From: Campanula takesimana
Lineage: Eukaryota; Streptophyta; Magnoliopsida; Asterales; Campanulaceae
DNA length: 64,000 nucleotides
Assembly: GCA_026119855.1 (NCBI GenBank)
Contig: JAOWBW010000159.1
Location: 690,026-754,025, forward strand
Direction: 5' to 3'
Both the position numbers and the translations under genes were made by a program. How positions within the stretch are numbered: position 1 is the first letter of the stretch; each line of letters opens with the position of its first letter. A model generated the notes under the pieces. The model searched no databases. It saw nothing but the letters and a program-made list of their open reading frames with translations, and was not told the DNA's origin. Shown here one piece after another: positions 25,901 to 37,455 of the stretch.

Positions 25901-28900
25901 TGGCGTGTCAGAGGTTAACTTGATCCTGTATTTTATTATACCACAAAGAGCAGCTAGAAATAGCGAAATTATTCGTGCGTCTTGAAGCTCGACTGTATTG
26001 ATTTCATCCTAGCAAACCCGACCGTTTGAGTAAAATAGTTACTTGCTCCGACTGTTGAGGGAAATAGTTCATGGTGTCTTAACGGTAACTAGCCCACTTG
26101 CGTCACTTTACCATAGTGTTCCTCTTATCTTTAGCTAGTTAAATTTTTCATTGGAGTAAGGGATTTTGATCCTTCTGTAGTACCTATATAGTATCACAGA
26201 AGATCTGAATTCAATGCAGCATTCAACTTAGATCTTATAGAATCGTTAATGCAATTACATCTATATGAAAATCCAAATCATATTGCTGGGTATCGGTATA
26301 ACATTCAACTACTTGTGTGTTTTCAGGTTTGACTCAAAAAATTTCTTCTGGCAGTCTCTTGAAATCCACATTGTTCAATCTTGCATTCTCTCAGTAAGTA
26401 CAGTATAACTTTAGAATTTCTAGTCCTCTTATTTCTAGACAAGTAAAAGATATGCACTGCATGCACTCATCGATTCCTAGCTTTGTTTCAATATATCTCC
26501 TTTTCTAAAACTTCTTTTCGACCTTGAGGAGCATCATTTTGTTCTTAACACATTGTCACAAAATAAACCCTCATATTGCCCTTTGTAGACAGTTGTCGGA
26601 ATAGAGAAGCAATCTTTTTGTTGTCCAAGATATTGTTTGATATCTTTTGATCTGAACTTAAAATGTTACATTATGCAGCAAATCTAGTAATATGAATAAA
26701 GGCCAGAAACACTTTGAGGCATCTCCACTTAGTGACAAGATTGTTTTCAAGAAGGTTTGGTACTAGACTTGTAGCTTCCATATCTTCTCTTATTAAGTTA
26801 CATATAGCTGAATTTCTTATGATATTCACATGTACATCATTTTGAAGGTGAAGCAAGGGCTGGGAGGGAATGTACGGATAATTTTATCTGGAGCAGCACC
26901 TCTTGCTTCCCATGTCGAATCTTTTCTCAGAGTGGTGACATGTTCTCATGTCCTTCAAGGATATGGTATTAACACTTTATACTCCTTGGCATTTCATCTT
27001 TCTGTTCCCATATATCCTAAATTCTCAATAATCTACGGCTTAAATTTTGAGCTGTAGAAGATACCATAATCACTTGATCATGTGATTTTTTCATGTGTCA
27101 CTTGAATATAGGCCTGACAGAGAGCTGCGCTGGATCATTTGTCTCACTACCAAATGAGATGGATATGCTGGGTACAGTGGGCCCTCCTGTACCAAATGTA
27201 GATGCGCGCTTAGAATCGGTTCCTGAAATGGGTTACGACGCCCTTTCAAGCACACCACGTGGAGAAATTTGCTTGAGAGGAGACTCCTTGTTCTCAGGGT
27301 ACTTCAAACGTGAAGACCTCACTAACGAGGTCTTGGTTGATGGGTGGTTCCACACAGGTTTGTTTCAAGGTCTTAAATTGGTTTTAATCCCACTCATAAG
27401 CTGTACGCCTCTCTTACCAAACTTCCACTTCAGGGGATGTTGGTGAGTGGCAACCAAATGGAAGCATGAAGATTATTGACCGCAAAAAGAACATCTTTAA
27501 GCTCTCACAAGGAGAATATGTGGCAGTTGAAAACCTAGAGAATGTTTACGGGCTTGTTCCTGGCCTTGACTCGGTATGCATTCTTGTCACACTTGTGCAC
27601 ATAAATAAAAGGACTCTGCTGGAACCAAAATCTCTTTATTTTCTGTTCTTCTGGTTTTCCCCCCTCTAATATGGTGAACATGTTTGTTTGTTTATTTATT
27701 TCTTTCATTATTAGATATGGGTATATGGAAATAGCTTCGAGTCTTTCCTTGTTGCTGTTGCGAACCCAAATAAGCAAGCAGTTGAACGTTGGGCTGTAGA
27801 GAATGATGTCTCTGGAGATTTTGAAACACTGTGTGAAGATCCCAAGCTGAAAGAGTACATACTTGGAGAGCTTACAAAGATTGGAAGAGAGAAAAAGGTA
27901 AAATTAGCTTTCTCGATGATATTTCCTTTTATTGGTAAATATGCCAATCTCTATCTTATTCATGTTCTTGGCAGTTAAAAGGCTTTGAACTCATCAAAGC
28001 TATTCACCTTGACCCCGTGCCCTTTGATATGGACCGCGACCTTCTAACGCCGACATTTAAGAAGAAAAGACCCCAGTTGCTTAAATACTACCAGGTAAAT
28101 CCATTTTATATCAAAACTTCAAGGCATGTTGTTTCTCACTCTTGCGTGACTATTAAACTCATCGTTGTAAATTAGTACTTACTCTTTCCGAAAATGATCC
28201 CATTTCCCCTTTTTGTTTGTCTCAAAAAGTTAGTCCTATTTTCAATATCAAGGCTTCAAAATGACGGAATTTCTAAAACTTATAATACAACTTTAAAATG
28301 TTTGAAAAGTCAAATGAGACTATCAAAATGATGGAACTTTCAAGACTACCTCACACTCCCTGTGCGCCCAGAAAGAAGCCATTTTTTTGCGTGATACATT
28401 TGAAAAAAATTGAAAACCACGAAAACTTTATTGGTTCGAAACTTGGAGAAACAAATATTGGACATATAGATGCTCTCTTAGGTTCTCCATTTACCTTATG
28501 TTTTCCACTTGCAGTCTCAAACTGAGTGTCAATTTTGACTTTAGGGAACATATGTAGTGACAAATATACTACCCTTGTTATCCTCCTTCTAGACCTAGTA
28601 TTTTCAATATATATACTCCCTCCGTCCCACCCGAATTAGGATTTTTGGGTTGGGCACGGGGATTAAGGAAAAAGTGTTAATGGAGTAGGTGTTGTGAGTA
28701 TGAAAAATGAAGTAGGAGAGAGAAAGTGGGGTAAAGAATAATGAGTGGAAAGTTGTTGTGAGTGTGAATGTGAATGTGAGTCCCATTAAATAAAACACTT
28801 CCATTTTGGGGTTGTCCTAATTCGAATGGGACACCCAAAATGGAAATTTGTCCGCATATACATATGAAATATGGTTTTAGTGAAGGCGAATTTGTAAATT

Positions 28901-29112
28901 GCTTTAAAAGAGACTCATTTCGTGTTTTTTTCTTTTTCTAATTGACCATCATTTTTAGACGAAGTGATTACTGAATCATTCAATTGTTTTTGTTTAACCC
29001 AAAATTACCAATCACTGAAAGAATATTAAGATAACTATCAAATACATCTTTCTAATTGTTTTGCTTCATCATGCAGAATGTCATTGACAAGATGTACAAG
29101 GGTGGGAACTGA
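15131..29112 (+). CDS. LACS4: Long-chain acyl-CoA synthetase, LACS4 type, 19 exons
   Basis: Exons: 15131-15282, 17174-17237, 17339-17428, 17688-17744, 19641-19689, 19864-19940, 20154-20193, 20276-20370, 24907-25074, 25220-25330, 25414-25501, 26327-26393, 26679-26754, 26848-26965, 27112-27357, 27434-27573, 27715-27897, 27975-28094, 29077-29112; 658 aa, frame kept at every junction. The enzyme activates free long-chain fatty acids to acyl-CoA using ATP. Motifs: GPVYRSIFAKDGFP near the N-terminus; AMP-binding YTSGTTGDPKG at 229-239; LSGAAPL; GYGLTES at 416-422; HTGDVGEWQPNG near 498-509; IDRKKNIFKLSQGEYV near 514-529. It lacks a chloroplast-type N-extension and a peroxisomal C-terminal tripeptide, ending MYKGGN, so an ER/cytosol-facing enzyme is inferred. 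The C-terminus is a few residues shorter than Arabidopsis LACS4 as I recall it. Introns 5 and 6 start with GC. LACS3/LACS5 orthology is possible; family is certain. Confidence 0.95.
16164..16370 (+). repeat. Direct repeat of ~65 bp in LACS intron 1
   Basis: GCTTTATACCTC...GTTCCCTTCTAAT.GATCACAGCTG.CCAATAGAGCT occurs at 16164-16230 and again at 16304-16370, offset 140 bp, with a few mismatches. It looks like a local tandem duplication of a 140-bp unit. Confidence 0.75.
17998..18248. mobile_element. Stowaway-type MITE in LACS intron 4
   Basis: Begins CTCCCTCTTGGTCACGAC after TA (17996-17997) and ends GGGTCGGACGGAG before TA (18249-18250). Internal TAGGTGTTGTGAGTATGAA and AGAGAGAAAGTGGG words recur in the MITEs at 28616, 42063, 46379 and 48578. 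Confidence 0.75.
18295..19014. mobile_element. 720-bp hAT-type element in LACS intron 4, perfect 8-bp TSD
   Basis: Ends TAGGGGTGTAAATGGTTCGG and ACCGAACCACTGACACCCCTA are inverted. Target duplication TGCCCGAC at 18287-18294 and 19015-19022 is perfect. The interior is full of AACCGAACC/GGTTCGGTT blocks at both ends, a composition typical of this type of plant hAT MITE. No transposase is encoded; reading frames in it are chance. Confidence 0.9.
19074..19341. mobile_element. Stowaway-type MITE in LACS intron 4, left end decayed
   Basis: The right end ATTATGGGACAGAGGGAG is followed by TA. The left end CTCTCCATAATAAATGTTACT is a shortened complement of the right end. The CAATGGGACCCACTT and CTCACAACAC words match the family of the neighbouring MITEs, in opposite orientation. 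Confidence 0.55.
20920..21316. mobile_element. hAT-type element with embedded microsatellite, LACS intron 8
   Basis: Ends CATAGTTACCGGGAAC and GTTCCTGGTAACTATG are inverted with one mismatch. The flanks AGCAGAAC (20912-20919) and TGCAGAAC (21317-21324) form an 8-bp duplication with one difference. The ends resemble the CATAGTTGTC element at 2511-3220. Confidence 0.8.
21126..21207. repeat. (TA)n-(GA)n compound microsatellite
   Basis: An uninterrupted TA run passes into a GA run inside the hAT element at 20920-21316. It accounts for the low-complexity reading frames on both strands here. Confidence 0.95.
21841..22676 (+). mobile_element. hAT-like element copy 1, LACS intron 8
   Basis: Starts CAGGGCCGGCTCTAACATTT and ends ATAATACCCGGCCCTG, so the terminal inverted repeat is CAGGGCCGG. 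Length is 836 bp and no transposase frame is seen. Left flank GTCACAGT (21833-21840) does not match right flank GTTAGGTA (22677-22684). The mates of both flanks are beside copy 2, in inverted form. Confidence 0.85.
22677..23253. other. Segment between two inverted hAT copies, inferred to have been inverted
   Basis: This 577-bp spacer starts with GTTAGGTA and ends with ACTGTGAC. These are the reverse complements of the flank to the right of copy 2 (TACCTAAC) and the flank to the left of copy 1 (GTCACAGT). That is what an inversion by recombination between the two copies predicts. It contains a (GA)n microsatellite at about 22943-22986 and no gene. Confidence 0.75.
23254..24086 (-). mobile_element. 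hAT-like element copy 2, inverted, LACS intron 8
   Basis: 833 bp, the reverse complement of copy 1 with scattered substitutions and small indels. Shared blocks include GGAGCTTAACCGTTTGCCTCC and CATTCACGTCAATCAACGCG. Terminal bases are slightly decayed (CGGGGCCGGC at left, GCCGGCCCTA at right). Flanked by ACTGTGAC (23246-23253) and TACCTAAC (24087-24094). Confidence 0.85.
24150..24317. mobile_element. Truncated Stowaway-type MITE, LACS intron 8
   Basis: The right end GAGACGGAGGAAG is followed by TA, and internal CAATGGGACCCACTT and ACTCACAACA words match the local MITE family. The left end is not preserved. Confidence 0.5.
25564..25625 (+). repeat. Exon-11-derived fragment in LACS intron 11
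   Basis: TATTGGCGAGTTAAAGCCT.CTATT repeats part of exon 11 (25414-25501). The adjacent TGTGCTCTTCCACGGATGCTAGATAG resembles the next part of that exon, but the two pieces are in swapped order. The copy is not flanked by usable splice sites in frame and is read as a small internal duplication. Confidence 0.65.
28616..28854. mobile_element. Stowaway-type MITE in LACS intron 18
   Basis: Starts CTCCCTCCGTCCCACCCGAA after TA and carries GTTGTGAGTATG and AGAGAGAAAGTGGGG. The right end has the complement TTCGAATGGGACACCC but lacks a clean GGAGGGAG terminus. Confidence 0.7.
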
Positions 29113-30109
29113 GCCCCTCCTGCCTCGAACCTATTTATTCCATTATTATCGTCCAGGTTTTCCTTGGCTGGAAGGAATGACCTAGACGTATTTGTACTCT
29201 TAAGTTATTCTAAATGCTAAGAAGGATTGACGTCGAAGTATTTGTACGCTTGATTTATTCTATTTCTCTTTGTACATACTTTTATTAACAAATTTTTAAT
29301 AACCCCATCGAATTCCGAATAAGAGCAGAATTCTAAACCTATGAATTCTGGAACTATAATGTTGGATGAATTTTGGATACTATACCCACATGCAACTAAA
29401 AACATTCTTTGAGATTGTTATATTTTTATTTTTTTATTTTGTTTGTTATTTTGCGTCATAAATATAAACTAAGGAGAGCTTTAACATTGTGGCAGCTCTT
29501 AGTGCGATTATGAATGTCTATCTAAAGAAAAAGAAAAATGAAGAATAAAGAAAAGCAAACTACCTATGCTGCTGTAAGTCGCCTTTTTACTCGGGGTTGA
29601 ACATGTACACTCCCATATTTTATTTGTTTTTCAGGTGTGTTTTCACTCTGTTACTTCAGTTAGTACAAGGTACTCCATCTGTCGAATGGAAGAGAAATAA
29701 AATGTCATTTTGAACATAACTTTGTCCTCAAATGTTCGTTTTCCATCCCCGCCCCCCACCCCACACAAATCTCTTTATACTTGCAAAATTAAAATGAACG
29801 GAGAGTAAATGTTTTATGCATAAGAGGAGTCTTTGTCGTTCTATGAAAAAACTGAAATTAGGTAGTACTATGTATTTTATGGTTACAATCTACCTCGTAA
29901 CTCTTCCATCAAAGGATTTCTTCTCATGTCCATGCTGATTGATGTGAAGCCACATCCGTCAAATAGAAGATAAATAGAAAGTATCAGGAGAGCATTTCAA
30001 GTTTAATTATTAATACAAATCGGCTGACTGAGACAACAATATGGGACATAAAGGTTTTCATAATTGTACTCTTATTATTTGATGTGCTGCTCTGGTAACC
30101 CAAGTACCT
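29113..30109. other. Convergent intergenic region between LACS and the LRR gene
   Basis: Carries the LACS 3' UTR (from 29113) and, from the other side, the LRR gene 3' UTR (below 30110, minus strand). It is AT-rich with no other gene recognised. Confidence 0.6.
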
Positions 30110-33100
30110 TTATTGCGGGGAGGAGCCATTAAGAGATGAAAACTGCAATGCCAAAAGTTCTTCTCTGCTATATTTCAATCTCTCATCTACATAAAGAAGA
30201 ATTAAAAGTAAAATCAGACAACTATAAAATACCAATTGATACTTCTGCAACTCACAATACCTAAACTCTCCAATTTACCGCAGTAAATGGAACGAGCCGT
30301 TCCGACCCGATGGAAGGTAACTAGGACTTGCTCACCATATAGGTTGGTAAGATGGGGTTCAGGGTGCGTTGGAGACGAGCCAAATGAAGCTGTGAGGAGG
30401 CCAAGAAATAAACAGCTAGCAAGGCAAGTGCTAAAAGGTCCAGGGCTCAAAACTGGTTCGAGCTCAGTTTTGTACATTGCATGTACGATGGTAAAGGTCA
30501 TAATTTAGAAATGCGATATTTATTTTGGGACAAACCAAAATAGGAAGTGTGACATTTATTTTGGGACAGAGGAAGTAAATGAGTTTGGGTGGGCTCGAGT
30601 TCTACTCAGGTCTTAAGTCTTGTTCGAGCTCAAGTAATTTGAATGAGCAAGCTTTAGACAAAGCGACCTCACTCAATTAAACAACCCATATCTTACCAAC
30701 GATTATTGCCTCTCCAGATCCAAGTGGGGATGCAGAAAACCTTCTATTCTCTGAAACCTTTGAACTTTGCGATGGAGATGGACTACCGGAGCCATGATGG
30801 TAGGGTGGCAATAAGTGTAGGAGTTCATGTTTTACTTCAATTTGAGGATGTTTCTGACAAAATGATAACAAAACATCCTCGGTTAAGAGCCAACATCCAC
30901 TCAGGTCCAGCACTTTTAGCATCGGTGGGGGAATAAATAAGTCAATCCCTGCATTGGTCAACACAGCATCCCGCATGGAGAGATTTACCAACTTCGGGAT
31001 AGATGACAAGTGGTACAAAGATGCATCTGTAAGATGACCACTTCTGAGGAAAAGATGGCTAAGTTCTTTAAAGTTTGATATAGGATCCAATGCACCATCC
31101 ATAAGTGGAGTTTCCTCCAGATTCAATGTTTCTAAATGACTGATATTTTGCAGTGCTGTCAAAGATGGAATCCATTCTGGCTCTTCCCCTTGCCGATGAA
31201 TTAAACCTGATCATACAGATGAAGCAATTACATAATCAAGCATGTATTTAAGATCTGGATGTTTCGCGGAAAATAACACGCAGAAAAATATTTTAGGAAG
31301 CCATTTTTACGGAAATGATATTTCTAATCTATAGGTGCTTCACTTTCTACTCTGCTTAGGCACATAAAATTGGTCCGACAATGCCTGGGCCAAATAGTTT
31401 TCATTGAAACAATAACATGTTTTCAATAGAGGACTAAAAGAAAGATGTGCTTTTGGCAGAAAAGATTTTCCTTCTCACAAGTACAAATATCTCTAGTTGG
31501 TTCATATACTCTTGCAACTACCCAAAACACCCAAACTTTTCGGAAAATGCTTTTGGAGATTCATTCTCTATGAAGTAACAGATCCTAAAAGTTTCATTAT
31601 GCACTTTTATTAGAAAACTAAGTTTCTTTTTCCCGAATTTCCCTCTTACCAACTCCTAATTAAGGTGACAAAGTCTAATAATCAGTAGAAAAAGCCGTAC
31701 CTTTGACTTTAGTACCACTCATATTGACAGCTCTCAGTGAAGGTATAATGCCAAGGAATGAGATGGCAAGATCATCCGTCGGTGTGCAAGACAAAAGTAA
31801 TTTTTCAACGTTTGGAACTCTCCCAGCTAAAATTCCAAGTCCAGCAGAGCTCACCCTTGTGTTGCTGAGATTCAAATATCTCAATTTCTCTCCAACAGAT
31901 GCGATCATTTCAACTAATTCGTCTCCAACAAAACTACCACTGAGATCCAAATATTCTAGTGCTTGCATACGTGGCAAAAATGAGATAGTTTGAAAATCCG
32001 CGCTCGATAAATCCAAATAAGACAGAAAACCAGTTTCAAAGTATGAAAAGACTTCAGAAACATCAACAACTGTAGCTCCAGCAAGAATAAGCTTCGTTAG
32101 ACATGCTTGATCACCTTTTCCTTCAAGCATAGAATGTATGGTGCAATTGCTCATGTTTAAGCATGAAAGAGAACTCAAATTCGGTAACTTTGTAACCTTG
32201 GTCCAAGCTAGATTCAGGAAGCTCAAATTTGGAAACTTTGCGAGGATAGCCGCTCCTTGGTTAGATAGTTCACTTCCCCAAAGATCAAGGTGCTCTAACT
32301 TTGTCAGGACCTAACAGAAGACAAAAGGATGAGAGTTAGTATGAAGAAAGTAGTACATATTTGTTGGACAGTTTTTCATGAGTACATATAGGTGCTGTAA
32401 GAAAGATAGTACTTGGTACAGTATGAGAGGAAGAAAAAAGAAGTGGATGCAATTAGTTGACAGATGAAAAAAATACATTTTTCCATACTTCTGATCTTTA
32501 ATCAGAAGCAACTGCCTGACAACCAAACAGGGGATCATCCTTAACTCAGCCTAGCCACCATCTCTATATTCACTGCATTTGTGAATATATACGAAAAAGT
32601 GCCGTGCAATTAGAGTTTTAGTTCATTCCCAAAGTTACATGACACTCAAAAGAAATAAAAAAGTGAGCCTTATTACAAATTTACGACAGGAAACATATTA
32701 CAGATCCAACAAGTTGGAGCAAAGCGTAACAGCTAACACCCCCTATGTTTCTAATTGCCGTTTGGCCCAAAAAATAGGGTCCAGTACTACAGTTGAACAT
32801 TCCCCAAGAAATCGTGGGCATAAAAAAGGAGGAGAATGAGAACTATTAACTGTCTAGCAATTATAATAATCTTATTTGCCTGGACAGCAGTAAACAACCC
32901 ATTTATAAAGTACGCACAAAATGAAGTTCATTTGGCAATCAACAGTGGGGTTACACAGGAACCACGTGGAAGTCATCAGAAAAAATTCTAAAGATATTCA
33001 ACCTTCATTGATGATGTAAAAGAGAAGGTTTCACTTTCAAGCTGGCAAAAAGCACGCTCCTCTATTCATATAAGAGATTGTGGAAGAGAGTGGAAGTCAT

Positions 33101-35851
33101 TTTCCAAGAAACAAAATTCAGCATGACACCATCATCAAAACTTCAACTAGAACTTTGCATAGCGCACAATCATAAATCATACGAAAAAAGAGCGAGGAAA
33201 AAAATACCTGAAGAGAACTGAGTGCCCGATCACTCACACGTAAGCCTCCTAAGTCCAACATTGATAAATTAGTCAGCGAAGCGAGAAGTGCAACCCCATT
33301 TGCAGTAACAGCGGTTTCTGAAATGCACAATTTTTCCATAGTTTGAATGGAAACAAGATGCTTAATGCCAGCATCAGAAACTTTAGAGCATCTAGAGAGG
33401 TTCAACTCCTTTAAATCACTCATTCCTGTAATGAACCAAAAATGGGTGTCACACTTCTTCGCAACTTAAATTATGCAGGGGTAGACATCAGCCCCTGAAA
33501 GCGAGATACATATATCATGCAAAGCGATTTGTATTGTGCCAGAAGCTCTGAGACATGGCTATACAGATATATGTGGTCTCTAGAAGCTCTGAGATAACAT
33601 AAACAACTTCCTTTTAGTTTTACTGGGAGCAGTGCATAGCCACATTTCTCATTTTTCTGATAATTAAATTGTTTTTTTTGAAGCACTTGCTTCATCTGTT
33701 GACATAACCATCTATAACGCAATAGCTACCAGTTTTGAAGGCAAAGCTTAAATGTGATCACAGCAAAAGCAAGTGCTTCACATAACAATTTGATTATCAG
33801 AATAATGAAAATTTTGGGTATACACTGCTCCCACTACACAAACTGAGAGGAAGGCAATGTGATCTTAGAAAAATATGCAATTGCAACAACAATGAAAAGC
33901 AAAGAAAAGAAACAGGTCTGAAAAATATGTGATCGGTTGCAATGAGATAAAAGGGCTGAAAAAGAATATAAAAAGTACATCCTATGAAAATGAAGAGCGA
34001 AAGCGTATTACAAACAGAAAATATGGAGTAAAAGGGATAAGACAGTTGTGAATACCTGAGAGAGGCCAAAGTGCAGAATTGTTGATCCTATAGCAATCCG
34101 AAATGTTTAACGAATTCAAGTAACGGAAGGCACCTAAATATGCCATCCATTCTGCATCAACAGAACTCTCACCTTTGATATCAATCGTCTCTATGCTGTA
34201 TTTAAACACTCTATAAAAAAACAATTGAATTTAGTTAGTTTCGGAAACCAATAAAGCACTTTAGAAATGAAATGAAATCACCAACCAACGGCATCAAATT
34301 CAGTGGAATATTTTTACTTCAAAAAAGAGAGCATATCATCGTCATTATGTAATATGCACATACTTGTCAAGTATAAAAGAAAAAAGAAATATAATTTTCA
34401 TGATTCACAAGCGTTTAATCACTGAGAACCACTCCCCCACCCCCACCCCTCTCCAAAAATAAAATAAAATATACCAATCGGAAAAGAAAAATGTATGATA
34501 AACATCTTTATCATGCATTGAAAGCGATCAAACTATAGATGTAGGCTGCAGCTGATTATTCAGTATACGAATACTAAACGATATCGGCTCTAACCATACC
34601 TTCACAAAAAATTGAGCTTACTGAATTCTGGTATGTGCGAAAGAGTAAAATCCAAAAATCATATGAAAATCTAATCAAGCTGTCATTCCAAAAATATATA
34701 AGCTTAATCTCTCATTCGATTACATATAGCTCAACTCAATCTAAGACAAGATCACAATATGCATAGATGCATGCATCTGTTTATTATATACAGTTCAATT
34801 CTAAGAGTATCAATAAGAAAATGAGAAGGAATCAGTATTAAATGAAGTAGCCAGACCTACATGTATGATTACTAACTAGCATAAGATTCAGAAACTTCAA
34901 ATCAAAGTGTGATTCCTACTATAGTTCTCATGCAGTTAGATCTTAGTCGGTCCATCGGACATCATGAATCATAATAGACACACTTGTACAATCATCTCGT
35001 ACAAAACAGGATCAATTATCTAGAAGTGATTACGAAATGACAAAGAATACATGATTGACTGAACTGAAGTCGTGAAATCTATAACTCTACTTACTAAAAA
35101 GCATAAAATCCGAGCGAAAAATTCACATGAAAACTTCAAATAAGTTTGTGATTCAGTTATAATACAGATAAATACACTTCAATTTATTCCAACACACGTG
35201 CGCATATATTCATGCATTTGTATTAAGATTAAAACACAAATTATAAAGGATTGATTAGAAAATGTGATTGAATGATGTAGTGTTATCTCCGAATACAAAA
35301 AAGTATAAAATCAAATCAATAAATTCATATGAAAATTACAGATCAAACTCTATTCAGAAAACGAACACAAATAATCGAGAATCGATTAGGAAATGCGGAT
35401 TGAAGGAAGTCGTGAAAAACCTGCATCTCCGAATATTAAATATAAGTATAGAATCCATTCCAGTAAATTCAAATGACAAATCAAATTGTAATACCAGCTC
35501 TAAAACTTAACAAATTATATATCAGTCCACTCCGAGACGTACAAGTACAACCATGAGTCCGATTGTGAGTGTGAAGTCAATTTTTGTGAGCGTTGATGAA
35601 GAAATGAGAAGGAAGATCGGAAACGGAAGCGGTGGAGAGACTTACTCGAGTAAAGATGGATAGAGGAGGCGGCGACGGAGAAGGCGGCGAAAGAGAGCTT
35701 CTGCGAGTGGAGACGGCAAGCGTTCGAGAGTCCGGCGCTGTCGCCGCCATGTCTCAACGGTGTCCCGGCTGTGAGTAGCAGCTTCGATGCATAGATGAAC
35801 CAGGGGGCTTTCCATTCGTTCTTCAGTCATCGTCATCGCTTGTCTCTCCAT
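30110..35851 (-). CDS. Leucine-rich-repeat family protein, 6 exons
   Basis: Exons in transcript order on the minus strand: 35851-35646, 34210-34056, 33425-33208, 32310-31701, 31206-30697, 30186-30110; 591 aa. The N-terminus (MESPLVHLCIEAA...) and the Arg/Leu-rich block ERLPSPLAEALFRRLLRRRL precede a long array of LRRs with the LxxLxLSxxxxxxxGxxxL pattern (for example LKELNLSRC, LSMLDLGGLRVSD, LEYLDLSGSFVGDELVE, LRYLNLSNTRVSSAGL). This horseshoe fold suggests protein binding; no kinase, NB-ARC, transmembrane or F-box domain is seen. Reading through exon 5 gives a false end (IWVV). A GTAAG donor at 30696 joins an acceptor at 30187 to a short exon encoding DERLKYSREELLALQ and a stop at 30110-30112. 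An internal Met at 35815 would give 579 aa. From memory, the Arabidopsis relative is At4g23840, beside LACS4. Function is unknown to me. Confidence 0.88.
30525..30580. repeat. MITE remnant in the last intron of the LRR gene
   Basis: TTTATTTTGGGACA is present twice (near 30510 and 30556), the second followed by GAGGAAGTA, resembling a Stowaway right end. Too decayed to bound. Confidence 0.35.
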
Positions 35852-36109
35852 TCTCGATCTCTAACTGCTCGTGATTTGTTGATAGAAATTCTAGAATTGA
35901 TCAGCGTTAAATTGACTTTAGAAATACCAAAGACCGACCGAGCGATGAAATCTCAAGAATGGATTTGGGCATGTGTGTGTATTGGTAATGGTGTGTGCTT
36001 GTGCGTGTTTTTGAGACTCAAATTCCGAAATGGCCCTTGTATCTTCGTCTAGTTGTCTCTTTGCACCTTAGCTTTAACATGGAAAATCGACAATTTCAAT
36101 TTCTGTATA

Positions 36110-36345
36110 CAGAGTGTGCACTGTGCACGCATCAATACGAAGTGTCAATGTAAAAAAGAGTCGGTGTCAAAAAATATAAATTTTGGAATAAAAAATGTGC
36201 CAGTGTTAGTGTAAAAAGTGTCAGTGTCAGTGCATGTATTATTAAGTGCCAGTGTCAGTGTAAAAAAGTGTCAGTGAAGTCGGTATATGTGTGTTTATGT
36301 GTCAGGCGCGAAAAAAATGGTTTTTCTATAAGCTTAGAAATAACG
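36110..36345. repeat. GTGTCAGTGT-rich repeat, family shared with 51.85-52.27 kb
   Basis: Short words AGTGTCAGTGT, AGTGCCAGTGT and AAAAAGTGTCAGTG recur irregularly, followed by GGTTTTTCTATAAGCTTAG and AACGCGTTTTT. The same words and the same hairpin-like terminus recur around 51760-52270 and 59355-59400, so this is one dispersed repeat family. Confidence 0.65.
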
Positions 36346-36441
36346 CGTTTTTCATAAGACAAACTAATAAAAAAAAAATAATTTAAAGGGAGGATGAAGG
36401 AAGTATAATTTGTGATTTTTTAGATTTTGAAAAGAATAATA

Positions 36442-36621
36442 CTAGGGGCACAAAATACTCACAAAAACTTGGTCACAAAATCATAGTTGTCATTTATTAA
36501 CTGGGTGTTTAAACTGTGGGTCTAAGAGTTTAATGATTTCAAATTCAATCAATAAATGACAACTAAGATTTTGTGACTAAATTTTTGTGACTAAATTTTT
36601 GTGAGCATTTTATGCCCCTAG
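36442..36621. mobile_element. 180-bp inverted-repeat MITE
   Basis: Ends CTAGGGGCACAAAATACTCAC and its near-complement GTGAGCATTTTATGCCCCTAG. Subterminal AAATTTTTGTGA copies are repeated. No perfect target duplication was found. Confidence 0.7.
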
Positions 36622-37146
36622 CATTGCTCTTTTGAAAAAGGAGTAACTAATTTGGTAAGACTTCACTTGTCAAAAACTGAGCTTGGCTCGAAATTGTTGG
36701 GTTGTGTTATTTGTGTAGCCTTCGAAGAGAGCTTGTTGAATTAAGGCTCAAGTCCCCTGGGAAAAAAAATTGAGCTGGTAGTTTATTGCTAGACCATTTC
36801 ATTTTTTTTTTTTATGACTCTCATATTTTAATTGGACAGTAAAACCAGATCAGAAATATCAATACGCACTTAAATAATTGCACAGAATGTAAGATTATAA
36901 GGAAATACTACAATTCCATTTAAAAAATGTAGAAGAAAACCAACCTTGAATAATTGCACAAAATATATTCATATTGCAGATAAGAAATGTTGTCAAGCTT
37001 ACAACAGCACACACATAAAAAAGACTCAAACCTAATTTGAAGGTGTAAAAAACAGCAAGGAGCTCTTGCACTCTGATGAGAAGTTTTTCTTTACTTCTCA
37101 ACTCTCACTGTTTCTCCTTTTCTCTCAATTCTATATCTATCTATCA

Positions 37147-37170
37147 ATATATATATATATATATATATAT
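37147..37170. repeat. (TA)n microsatellite
   Basis: A pure TA run downstream of the GH9 gene. The surrounding 36640-37440 holds no recognised gene apart from the GH9 3' flank. Confidence 0.9.
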
Positions 37171-37455
37171 GAATATGGAGGAGAAGAAAGAGGATGAGCA
37201 CTCTTTTTAAACTGTCTCTTCACTCCTTTCTGCCTCCCATCTTCGACGTTATTTAACCCTAAAACCCCGTCTAAACCCCCCACCATACCAACAGACTGCA
37301 AATAAACAAGTAATCGAGAAAATTACAACTAATAAAACGACCTTTAAGTCCTGAAACCAGCTTCTTCTTCTTCTTTTCGTATATCTGCACAATTCTTACT
37401 CCGTCCCCAAAAATAACTGTGAAGAAAACCATTATGTTTACTCCATTAAGTTGTT

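Noticed and set aside
30677..30696. IWVV C-terminus of the LRR protein
   Set aside because: Read-through of a splice donor; the spliced end matches the family better.
36895..37101. 68-aa minus frame with hydrophobic segments
   Set aside because: No homologue recognised, short, in an AT-rich spacer between genes; chance frame more likely.
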